A stretch of DNA of 64,000 nucleotides from Effrenium voratum (lineage: Eukaryota; Sar; Dinophyceae; Suessiales; Symbiodiniaceae). Within the stretch, counting starts at the first letter, position 1. Each line of letters opens with the position of its first letter. The stretch is taken from the NCBI GenBank assembly GCA_963377175.1, contig CAUJNA010001002.1:392383-456382 (forward strand), read 5' to 3'. The notes beneath the pieces were generated by a model, which worked only from the letters and a program-made list of their open reading frames with translations, did no database searches and was not told where the DNA came from. Shown one piece after another: positions 25,601-37,600 of this stretch. A program made the translations under genes and the position numbers.

Positions 25601-28600
25601 GGTTTTCCCATTTTGGGCCATATTTAGTCATGGCCACAAAAGGTTAACCTGATAGTTCCAGGTCCTTTGGGCAACTGAGAGGGTCATGGAGAGTCTAGGT
25701 GGAAACTGGAACTCGGTTGGTTGCTTCGCCCATGCGACCGGGCCTTCGGTGGTTTGCGGCTCCGGCTCGATGTCGTGCCCTTCGCCGCAGGCTACTGACC
25801 TGCGCTCGAAGGAGAAGGCGAAGAACGAGGCGCGAAGCGCGAGAAACCCTCCGGGTCTCCAAGGTGCTGGAACCACCTAGAGTCTCCATGACCCTTGAAA
25901 AATGGGGTCATGACCCCATGCCCATTAAACAAGTGACAGCCTGGAGTCTCCATGACCCTTAAGAAATGGTTGGTCGTTACCCAAAATCATCGAAGGAAGT
26001 CTAAACGGTGGGATTTCTATCCACCTCACTTCGGAACAACTGCTCAAGGCCAAGTTGAAGGTGCCGATTCCGTAGAATTTGAAGGGGCCGGTGGGCGTCC
26101 TTAGGTTAGAAATAGATGGGTTCCACTGGTTTAGATGGGTTTTAACCATTTGTTAGGGAAACCCCATCCATTTGTCAACCAAAGGGACTTCTACGGACCT
26201 GAGGAGAGGGGAACACCGTCACTGACTCGTGACCCAAGAAGTATCTCAGTCCCTAAGTTCCGTTTGGGACCTTAGTCATCTTTTGGGCCATTCTGGTGGA
26301 AGATGTTTAAAGTTTGGGCTCTTAAATTAAGCGGTCAGCCCCCTCAGACATCACTCCCCCCAAAAAAATATCAGTGCTGTCGGGTGGAGCCCCATGCCCC
26401 GACCAAAGGTAGGTGTGAGGTGGTCCCAAGGTTCGTTCACAAAGTTGCGGCAGCATTCAGTGCGAAATATCATTTTTCTAGTGGTTGCCCCCGATGATCC
26501 CATGTAAAGGAGCTTTTTCTCAACCCCTAGATCTTGAAGAAAGACCACATGATCGTCATCAGCATTGCCAAAACCAATATCACGTCGTCAGTGCATGTGT
26601 CGTTTGAAATGACGCTCGCCGAGAACGAGAAGTGCATCGCCAAGGCAATCAACAAATCAAGCTGCTTGCCAAGGCTTGGGTCAACATGAAGATGCCAAAC
26701 CAGTTGGAACAAGGACCCAGGTGCCCAGTGGCGCGCGTTGTTTTTCTTCTTTTTGGAAAGGGCTCCCCTTTGAACTCAACCAAACAAGGATGCCCTTCTT
26801 TCCCATGGCCACTGGGCATCTGGGAGGAATTGATGGTGCACCTTGCGTTGCTTTTGCCACCTTGCGCTAGGAATGGCTGGCCTTCTGCCATGTCCAAGCC
26901 CTTGCCACGCCTTCTCAGCCCCCCAGGCAACCTCATGGCGGACACGGCCAAAAGGACAACCCAACCATATGTTTTCTTTGGGGATGGGGTCCAAATCCCT
27001 ATGTCACATACTCGCATCAAGAAGATGAGCAACAACTTGTGGCTAGCTTTGTTTTCTCCTTTGAGCCACTCCCACAACAAAGCCACTCAGTGAGTGCCGT
27101 TTCGGACTTTAGTCACTTTTGGTTTGGTTGCCATAGTGGCCTAGACAAGACGTGTGTCCACTTTTTCACGGCCAGTCCACTCGGCTCGGTGAGCCAAAGC
27201 TTCCGTTTGCTGAAATGGCTAGTTGTTCCCCTGTTGGTTTTCAAAGGAATCGATTTCACTACTGGACAGTACCTGGAGTCTCCATGACCCTTTAAACATG
27301 GGGTCATTACCCAAAAGAAAAGGGTCATAATTTCATTTTTCAAGGGTCATGGAGAGTCTAGGTAAACATTTTTCCAATTTTTATTTTTCTCTGTGCTTTT
27401 TTCCGCACCTGGAGCGCGTCACCGCGCGCCTTCGGCAAGGCCACGGTGTCGGAGGCGAAGGCGGGGCAGGAGGCCGTGGCCAAGGCCGTGATGGTCTTGA
27501 AGGACCGGTTTGGGCTGGTTTGGGCGGTTTTCTAGGGCTTGATTCCTTGGAGCGGACCATTTGAATGACGAGTTTAGTAGAAGGCCATTTGGAAGGGGAT
27601 GGTCATAGGGGATTTAGAGAAGGGGGATGTTCATTTTCCTGGGGAGGGATGGTTCTAGGGGTTGGTTCCTTGTCCTGTCTTTTCAACCATCGTTCTTTCA
27701 AAAAGCCGGTCCCCGTTTTACCTAGGATTCCGGAGGTTTTCTAGAAAGATTCGGATCCCTGGAAAGAATGGACATGGAAGGTATACCCCTAGATTTTTTT
27801 GGGGGGCGCTGAACCGGCGACTTCTTGGCTTGGACAATTCGGGAAGAAAGAGAAAGTAGAACCCCGGGGTCTGTTCCCATTTCGAGTTCCCTTTCGATAG
27901 GTTGGCGTTGACGTGACGTTCGAGCGGCTTAAATGATTTCGTGGAACATGGATGGGAGCCCCGGGTGAAGAAAAAAAGAGGACGGTGGTTTTTCCTTTTT
28001 GGATTTTCCTGACATAGGTTAGTTGGTGTTGAAATGACCATGGGTCACTCTTGGATAAAGGTGGAACATAAGCAACTTGTTCGTTGTTTTCCAGGAGCTT
28101 GGAGGTGCAACCAACGTCGTTGGGAACTAGGTTACGACCATGGTTATGACGGGAGCATATAGCCATGGTGAGAAGGGCTGGCCCCTTGGACCTCATTTCT
28201 TCCACTTGCTGAAATGAACTTTCTGAGGTCCAAGGCTTCAAGGAAGGGTCTCCTGGGGACAGGAACCCAGCCATTTTGTCGGATACCCTGGAGGTTCAAC
28301 CAACGTTGGGGAAGTAGTTTTTTGTTTTTCTCCATGCTAAGGGGACCGACCCCAGTTACGCAAAGTTTATCCATGGTCCATGGTTACAACCTACTTTTCA
28401 GGTTGAATATTCAAGTAGGGGCCCAAGGCCTCATGAACGAGGCCCTTTTTTTTGGGGTCAATGGCCGTCATATGTTTTCAGGCAAAGGCTCAAGCCTGTT
28501 GATCAACGGGCAGAGGCAACTCAAAACTGATTGTATAGGTCCATATACGAACTCATGGCGCAATGTTGGATTTTTTGGGGGGCTGATTTTGCATAGTTAA

Positions 28601-31600
28601 ACCATAACCAACGGATAGCTGATGGCTCAATATTCCTATGGGCGAAATCCGTTCGCACCACGAAATCTCACCTGCCCAAAGCGAATCGACCGGATCTGAC
28701 CTTTTGGCTTCCCTGATTTGGTACACCTGGAGTCTCCATGACCCCTTCAAACTCAGGTCATTACCCCCAAAAAAAGGTCATGACCCCGTTTTTTCAAGGG
28801 TCATGCAGAGTCTGGGCAGTTGTCAAGGTTCCAAAAGACGAACCTCTGATTTCCAGGCCCCTAAGGGGCAAGTGAGCTGCGAAACCATGGTTGAAACTAT
28901 TGAATTTGTTTGGTATCTGTATGCGGGAGAATGTGTTTTCCTGTTGGTTTCCCTTTACACCATTCCACTACGGGGTTGGTCTCTAAACCTTTTACCCTTG
29001 TTTGGGGGAGGGTTCCCTATTAAAATAGACTACAGAAAAAAGGGTACCCTTATTCTAACCTCTCTACTGCAGGACCTAGCCAGGTATCCCTGAATTGGCT
29101 GTTTGGATTGGTGGTTTTGGGACAGATGAACCCCACCTGGATCGCCAGTTGCTGTTTTTGTTCCATGCACTTTACTTGAAAAACCAGCAACAGTGACTGA
29201 AAAAAGCAGCAACTTGGCTATCTAGGCAGTCCCTTTGAAACCATAGATGGGGATGCTGCCCCGTAAGGTCCAAAAGTCAATCCAAACCACCAACACAGGT
29301 AGATTGCCTCTTTTCCCTTTAAACAATCAGGCATCTATCGGGCAAATCGATTGAATCGATGGGTTGGGCCCAATTTTGTTACAAAGAGAAAGAAAAGAAC
29401 AAATAGCAGGGCCGTCCCCGAGTTGGATAGGGCCACTTTTTGTGTTTGCTTGTCATTTTAGTGGCAATCAAGCAGTTTGATTATTTGTTTGGGGCACATA
29501 TGCTGTCTGCCAGTTGAGGATCACTTGTTTGGATCGCTCGTTTGGAATCATAGAAACATGTGTGCAGAGGGTTGTGGAGTGGGTTGGTCGATTCCCGCAT
29601 TGGTACCACAGAAGTGTGCATGTCATTCAGGAAAGGGGATGACTGTCCCTGCGTGCTGTTGAGAAAGAGGCGGACCAGACAGTTGCACGTTCGTTTTCCG
29701 GCAATGGCTCACGAGTTTGGGACTTCAGACAATGGAGGTATTTGGTCCACTCTGGCCTTGACGCGTAAGATCAGCTTCCTCATGGCTTGGCTTGGTTTGG
29801 GGTGGTTCAAGTGCCAATCCGATCCAGGCTCCACACCACCAAGTACGGTTTTTGGCTGTCAACAGTGGCAAACTTAGTTTTAAGAACATGTTTTTCTTCA
29901 AAAAAATGTCGAGACGCGGATTTCTTTTTTTCTACCAGAGGGCCGTTTCGTCTTTATTTTGGAGGGGGGTAGCTTGCGAGTTTTTGAGAGCGAAGGGGGT
30001 CGCGGCACCCACCCACCGCATCGATTTATTCTTCAGGACTTCTATGCCAAGGCCGCGAGGGTGCTTCGAGATCGAAAACCGTCGCCCGAAGTCGAGGGAT
30101 GCGTTGCTTCCATTTGCTGCTTTTGTGGTTAATATTATTGTTAATTGTTAGTGTTATTATTGCAATTATTATTATTAGTGTTATCATTATGATTGTTATT
30201 ACTATGATCATTATTATTTTTAATGTGTGTCTCTTGTTGGTTTTAAAGGGAATCAATTTCTCTACTGGATCTGATTCATGTTTTCCAGTGAGCTGGAAGG
30301 TTGCGCAGCATCGGAGTTGGTAATATGGGCATGTCTATGTTTTGAAGGCAACCCACAAACCAGTGGGCTTCTTTTGATTTCGCTTTACACCAACCCAAAA
30401 AGGGGCAACCTCAAGAAAGGCAAGCCACCTTCATTGGTTTGGATTGGTGGCTTGGATGCCACCAATTCAAATCAGAATTTAGAGGGAAGCTGACATATAC
30501 AGGGGGAGTGAGCCAATCATTTGCAATATGACAGGATTTTCTGCTCTGGTATTAGTCGGTTGCTTTCATCATGACGCAGTTTGGTTTCATCATGACAGAT
30601 GGATTTCGTCCATCCACGATATGACCCAGTTGCAACTGCACTTGGGGAACGTACCAGTGGGTTGTAAGCCAGGTTACCCTCAGGCAAGTCAACCCTATTG
30701 CAGTGGATCCGTTTACTTGTACTTTAGATAGCCAAGGCTAGGTCCCCCAGTAGTGCCCGTTTTAACGCCTTTTTTTGGGGGGGAGGGTTCCCCTACTAAA
30801 TCGACTGCAGAAAAAGTTGATACCCATATTCTAACCTCTCTACTGGAGGACATAGAAGGGAACCACGTTGTAAAAGGCAAGAAGGACAGCCGGTTACCTA
30901 CAAGGCGAGCCGGGATCTGGATTTGGTTGCAGGCCACACCGGTAGGTCAAATTTTTGAGAGAGGCGCGAGCCCTAGAGCACCACCCTTTGACCCTTTGCA
31001 AGGCCCAATGGTTTTTGGCTAACATTGCTGTCTCACCTCTTATTGGAGGGGTACTATTTTTAGGTTGTTGTTTTCTCCCCTATTTTTTTTTGGAGGAAGG
31101 GGCGGGTTGTTTAAATCCGCACCCCTTCTAATTCTCCCTTGTTGGTTTTAAACAGAATTTGTCACTACTGGAACTATTTGCTCATTTTTTCCAGGGCTCC
31201 CTTTTTTTGTGACCCCCCCACTTGTTTTTTTTGACCCCCTCTTTTTTGTTGAACCCCCCAGTCCTTCAGCTTGACCCCCCCCCTTTTTGTAACCCACCTC
31301 CTTTGTTTTTGACCCCCCCCTTGCTTTTATTTGACCCCTGTCCACTTGCCTTTACCCCCAAACATTTTTTATAACCTTCCCCCCTGTGCTTTTCTGAACC
31401 CCCCCCCCTCCCCGCGCTGGACGCCGGCCCTCGTGCCGAAGAGCCTCCACGCTTCATTCGGGCAACAAGCTGCACGGTTCCTCGCAAAACTGCCGCAATC
31501 ATGGTTGCTGATGTGCAAGCGGCTGCCCATCCACAAATATGTTTCCAGCAGACGGTTGGTGGCAGCAGCTGCCGGTTTCGAAACTGTCGGTGCTGAGCAG

Positions 31601-34600
31601 CGATCAGGTGTGCGCGACATGAATCTGCCCAGGCACGCAGCGCAGAGCCTCTGCGACACAAGGGGAAGTCATTAAACTCGCCGTGGACGGGAAGCAGAGG
31701 ATATTGTCCAACGAGTACACCATCCTTACTTTATCATTCCTGACGCCCAACGAGTCACTTAATTACGAAGTCATGGGCAAGCAGGTGGCTCACAAGCAGC
31801 GTAAAAAGCCGCGCAGCCACACAAGAGCCTTTCTTGCAGGCGCTGGGTGACACGGAGTCAGAGCGCAACGTCCCCCGCGTTTTGAGACTGCTGGCGAGGT
31901 TGCAAAATCCTGCCGCCACATAGATCTCATCAGTCAAGTGTGGCAAGTCCACAAAGACTTCGCCAACGGAATCGAAGCTTCTCGAAGAAAGGCATTTCCT
32001 TCATCCCGGCCTTGCGATGACTACCCGCACGTTCTTGCAAAGTCCTTCAGAAACATTTGTCTTCTCTGAAGGACAAGGGCACTGACACCTTCAACATGTT
32101 GGACTTCATCATTCGTCTTAGCCGAAGTGTCCCAACAGTGCAACTTTTCGATGCCGTTTGGCAGAATCACTGCACAGTGATTGTGAAGGGCATCTAGCAG
32201 GCCGTAGCTGGCCACGCGCGCAGCGCAATCTTGAAGAGCCCGTGCCCTGAAAACTGCGCGCATGCTTGAATTTTTGACGCGATTGAAAAAGGGATGGTTC
32301 GAAAATGGTTGCATATGAATCTCTGCGCAATGTCTGAAAAGTAGCGGGGGGGGGGGTGGATGATAGAAAAAGGGATGATGATAGGTCTTTGCGCGGGTGT
32401 GTCAGCCGCCCGCGCCATTTCCCCAGCCTGCTGCTGATGTCCATGATCGTGGTCCCGGTGCCCATCCAGACAGGGTGAGAAAGGATGAAGGTTGTTTCAG
32501 TCCTGACGGTGATCATGCGGGAGATGATCCTGGTGTGGCCGAGGCAATGCTCAACAAGCTTAGCCTGGGATGATTATGGTTGCCTGCCCCATTTGCTTGG
32601 ATTATATCAATGATGGACCGGAGCCATGCGCTGCGCTTCCTTGTGCCCATGTTTGCCACCTGCTGCCGCTGGACTGCTGTGAGCCGGTTGCCCATTGGCG
32701 ATGCCCAATGCGCTGCCACCTGAACTTCCCCCGGCCTGACAATCGAGCTGAGGTTGAAGATGATTTGAGCCAGGGCTTGTGGCTGTTGATTCTTTTTGGT
32801 GAGTGTGCTTGTCTGCGTGTTTGTGCGTATGTCTGCGTGTGTGTGTGTGCGTATCAGACACTGCGCAGAGATTTACATGCACCCCTTGTTGAATCGTCAC
32901 TTTCTCGAACATCATGAGGGGGCCGCCAACGCCCCGCCCCCCCCCCCAACCCCCCCGCTACTTTTCAGATTTTGCGCAGGGGTTAAAACGCACCCGTTTT
33001 AAAAATCATCACTTTTGCGAACATCATGAAAGGCTCCCGCCCCCCACCGCCCCCCCCCCGCTACTTTTCAGATTTCTTGAAGAGAACACATTGCACCCCT
33101 GCCCCGCTCTGGCTCAGCTCTGGATCGGCTGTCGACTCCATTCCTTGCTCCCCGGCCTCATCATTCCGCCGTTGCTGCGCCTCTGTTTCCGTTCTCCGCT
33201 CCACTCCACTGCGGCCCTCCCCGGGCAGGCCTCTTTATACAGCCAATGGGAGGGGGGCGGCTCAAACACAAGGGGGGCCCAACTTTTGAAACAGGGGGTT
33301 GCAAAAAAGAGGGACGGGGTCAAACTGAAGGAATGGGGGAGTCAAAAAAAAAGAGGGGGGGTCACCAAAAGGGACTGGGGGGTCAAAAAAGTAGTAGCCC
33401 CTTTTTTCCAGGCCAAAAATCAACTGGTGATGCTTGCCGTTGGAAAACCACGAAAGAATGGACAAACAGCGGTAAGTAGACTTTTGCGATAGCGTCATGT
33501 AAGGGAAAACTTAGCCTAGATGGACAAGTCCGCTTCGCACCGATTGGGTTAAAATTGTGTCCATCCGTAGTATTGCAGAACCACGCAGACCAGTTGGCTG
33601 GGGATCACGCTCATAGCCCCAAAAAGGTTAAACTTATATTTTTGGGCTCTGTGCGCAACTGAGTAGTAGATGTGCTCCACCACGGACCAGGTTCGGGCCA
33701 TGTTGAAACCTAGATTGCTGAGGACTTAGCAACTTAGTAGGCCGCAAGCGTTCTTGATCCCACCCTTCGACCGTGGCGCACCCTCCGTTTTCCGCCTGAT
33801 TTGGTAAACCACCCACTTGGTTGGCTGAGGGATAAACTAAGAATAAACAGGAAAGGGAAACCCGAACTTGGTTGGTTTGGAAAACCGGACCCAGAGGATC
33901 CAAGTACCTCCTTAGAAGGTAGTAATCTTCATGAGGTACCAAGGCACCTTCTGGGGGATTGAAAGTTTGAGCCAAAAGGACGCCAGCCCCTTGGTTGACG
34001 TTCGTCAGGCGGGCGCTTCCCTGCTGCAGCGAGGCGGCAGCACCAAGCTGCATGCAGCTCCGGAGGTCTTCGGGGATGAGGGCTATGCAGGCACGGACGG
34101 GCGGGCGGGCGGGTGTTTGTGTGTGTGTGTGTGTGGGTTCTGGAGGGTGCTATATATATATATGCACATATATATATATATACATATATGTATGTACATG
34201 TACGTATATACATGCATATCTATGTTGTTTGAGAGGCGAAACATATTTGCAAATAGTTTATACAACTTAGATTGGGTTTTGAAACATTCCACAAGCCCAT
34301 TCTAAGTATTTGGGCCCTTAGGTTGAATTCAAGGGAAACCACAAGGATACCATTCTGTGGGTCCCTCTGCCTTGACATGGGTTCTGACGGTTTCGGGCCA
34401 GCAAGGAAAGCCAGAATTACCTTTGGATGGACGAAATCCATTTCGCACAACCTAAGAAGCCCGGAATGATGATTCTCCAATATCAACATATAATCGCTTA
34501 AACCATGGTTTCATGGTGCTAACGGGGTTCGTCTATCCACGGTATGAGTGGGTCTGGAAGGTTGGGAAGGTGACAAAGGTAAGGTACCAACAGAAACCAC

Positions 34601-37600
34601 GGTTTTGCGCAAATTGGCTGTGGGTCAAAATCAATGGTGCCATTTTGGGGTAGGTGCACCATCTTTTAGTGGGGATTGGATGCCCAGTGGGGGTACGGGC
34701 TTTTGACCCATGGCCAACTGAGCTCCGTTTCATTTTGTGTGCGGGTCTAAAACACGGACTCGCTTGCAGGAATGTGAGCTCTTCATTGGAGGATTCTGCA
34801 TAAGGATCATGATCAAACAGGACCTCACATCCAAACGAATGAGTCCAGAAATGAACCTCTGATATGAACTGCTGGTTGGTGGGTTAATTGACTGTTACCT
34901 AGACTCTCCATGACCCTTTAAAAATGGGAGCATTACCCAAAAGAAAGGGGTCATGACTTGAATGACCCCGTTTTTGAAGGGTCATTGAGAGTCTACTTAC
35001 TTATATCTTGATGCGAAATCAAGCGCCGAAGGTTGCAACATGGCCATGGGTTGGCCTACGCAACCAGCCTTTCGGTGGAAACCGAAAGGAAGCCCTAAGT
35101 AGAAGAAATAAGTTCGTTGGTCGGTTTTGGGAAGCCAAAGGGAAACCAATGATTCGGTAACCCCAAACTCATTGAAAGTGCGGTTGCACACATCAGCTTT
35201 TGGTTCCCAATAGTGGTTAGTGACACAGGGACATATTATAAGGATCCTTGATTCACTCACTTGCCCAAAGCGAATCGACCCTTTGTTTTCTGGTTTTCCG
35301 ATTGTTTACTGTTAGTCACGGGCCAAAGTCTTATTGGAGGTCCAAGTCCCTTTGATCAGAGGAATTAATTTATGGACTGCAACGCATCGTTGGATTCCAA
35401 GCTTCGGACCCAATTGATTTAGTTTGTGTTGATGTCCTTCCAGACTTTATCGTATTACCCCAAAGGGTCTACAGATTGACATGTGTTGTGGGTTGTTAAA
35501 CCGTACTAGGGGTCCCCCATCGGGGGTCGCTCGTAAATTATGGCTTAAAACGATAAGCCATGCCCTTTTGCGACAATCATGGAACTCGCCAAGAGACCTT
35601 TTCAAGAGGACAGTCTTCCTTTGTCCACTTCCGTGATTGTTGGGAGGAGCCTACTCAGACTAACTCAGCCTCATCACAGCTTAGATGAGATGGTCAAACA
35701 CCTAATTTGTTAGTGACACTACTTACGACCTGCTTAGGGAACTTACAACCGTGTTAAGTGGGCTTTAATCTTGGTTCCTGGCCCAGGCTAGGGGATTTGA
35801 GGACAGCCCTGTCAATGTGTAGAGGTAGTTTCCATTTAAACCAAAGTTAGACGGGGGATTGTGGAGGTAGTTTACATTTCGCAGGATTTAACCCAATCTT
35901 TAGAGGTAGTTTCCATTTTAGCAGGGGATCTGAAAACGGACAGCCCAGTTTTCCGCACGGTCCACCTTGGTGTGGCTGTTCGGGTCTGTCAAGGAGGGTT
36001 TCCTGTGTGTTCAATCTCTGCCTTCGGTGCCGCCGGGGCTTAGCGGTTGCAAATCGTCCGGTTCCTGAGGTGTGTTTTCAGTGGATTTTAGTTGGTTTAG
36101 TGGTTGGGGTTTCCTAGTTGGGGATCTGTTTGGACAGCTCAGAAATCCCAAAGAAGTCTGACAGCGCTTGGTTTTGTCTTGTTCTTCAGGGGTATATTCC
36201 AGGAGTTTGGTGGTACAACTTTGAATTGTGGATCATTCTTAGAGGGTGTGCACTTCCCCTAGACTGCATATAGTGTTTGAATATATGTTTTTCGTTCATC
36301 CCACGTTTCCCTCAAAACGAGGTAGTGGCTTTGGTAGTGGAAAACATCTCATGACCCTTGAACCCCTTTTGTGGGGGTAATGACCCCATTTTGTAAAGGG
36401 TCATGGAGACTCCAGGTAGATTACTTGTGAAAAACATCGGATTCGTCAACATTTCATTTGGAACAACAACCACCTAGAGTCTCCATGACCCTTAAAAAAT
36501 GGTTGGTCATTACCCAAAATCATGGGGTCATGACCCAATTTTTCAAGGGTCATGGAGAGTCTAGGCAGTTTTGAAACCAGGCCCTTTGCAGAATCTTCGG
36601 TCCCTCGGCGCCTCGGTTTCCAGGCATGACCAGCGCGAAGGGCGGAGTGGTGTCCATGTTGGAGGCGGGAACTCGCATAATTTTGGTGACCAAAGCCCAG
36701 TCCGAAGTGCAGTAGTTTATCCGGGGGGTTGTCCGAAATTTTAAGCCCGTTTGGACGCACAAACATGAAAACTGGTGTTCTTCCTTTTTTCCCAATCTTT
36801 TGGTAGGGGTGTACTAATTGAAACCGAGGCGTTGGTTGCTGTTCCAGTGTTTGAGGAGCCATCGTTCTTTCCCGAAGAACGATCGCTGTTTGGGGACCGT
36901 GGGTTTTTAAGATGGTCTGCTGAAAAGATTCGGATTCCTGGAAGGAAGGGTTGGAAGCTTCCCCTAGATCAAAATCAACTACCAAACAGAGTAACGTGCC
37001 AATTTCTCCACGGACATCTCGTCCGAAGATTCGCAACGCGTCTGGAAGCTCGTCTTGACAGGCCGCTGGACGACCCCTTGCTTCACTTATTTCCGGTCAC
37101 TTGCTCTTTGGCTTTCGCATTTTTTGCGAGAATGTTTGTACTGAAAGGGTCTTTTTGGCCCAAAAAGACAAAAACAAGCGTGGAGCTTTTGAACTTAAGG
37201 CTCCCAACCTCAATGCCATATCTACCCGTAATGTTGGGTTCAGATGAGTTCGGACGAGGAGTCAACCTCAACTGAAGACATTGCAACGACGAAAAGGGGC
37301 TTTCTCCACCTGAGTATGAGCCTCCAGATGAATCCTTGGTCACATGGTGGTCTCACATCACGGTAAAATGCTGTGGCAAATGCAGGCACAAGGCAAAGAG
37401 CAGGCACGGTGAAACATGTCTACCTTTACACGGTTGTTGTTGGGAAGCATTTTGCATTTTTGCTTGTTGTGGTTTAGTGGGAAATTCCCACTTAACTGCT
37501 AAAACTGATATTTTGCTCCCCTTCCAACGTCAACCAAGTTTACACTGCCTTGGGGTGCAGTCACCGCAGGGCCCCCTCAAATGCCATTGGTGCAGACGCG

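Larger units (their letters stand above)
31190..33410. mobile_element. Putative 2.2-kb element with C-rich/G-rich inverted ends
   Basis: The left end (31190-31420) is a run of diverged T-rich/GACCCCCC units. The right end (33240-33410) is the same on the other strand, GGGGTC with A-runs. Outermost AGGGCTCC-CTTTTTTTG pairs with the complement of the right end, and CCTTCAG-TTGACCCC is shared internally. Inside are a RING-like frame, a coding-like tract and a further inverted pair (32310-32355 versus 32855-32890 and 32955-33080). It interrupts a family-H repeat. Transposase not recognised. Confidence 0.5.

Noticed and set aside
27410..27535. Glycine-rich frame across exon 9
   Set aside because: Only the other frame (ATVSEAKAG...) continues the protein on both sides.
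28480..28495. GGCTCAAG at about 28486 as another spliced-leader relic
   Set aside because: Only eight bases match and no gene follows.
31140..33500. The CCCCC-rich arrays as telomere or CRISPR repeats
   Set aside because: Units are irregular, mirrored at both ends and without conserved spacers.
37000..37065. [20 protein letters not shown] as an exon
   Set aside because: It does not fit between coiled-coil exons 12 and 13, which join directly; no partner exons found.
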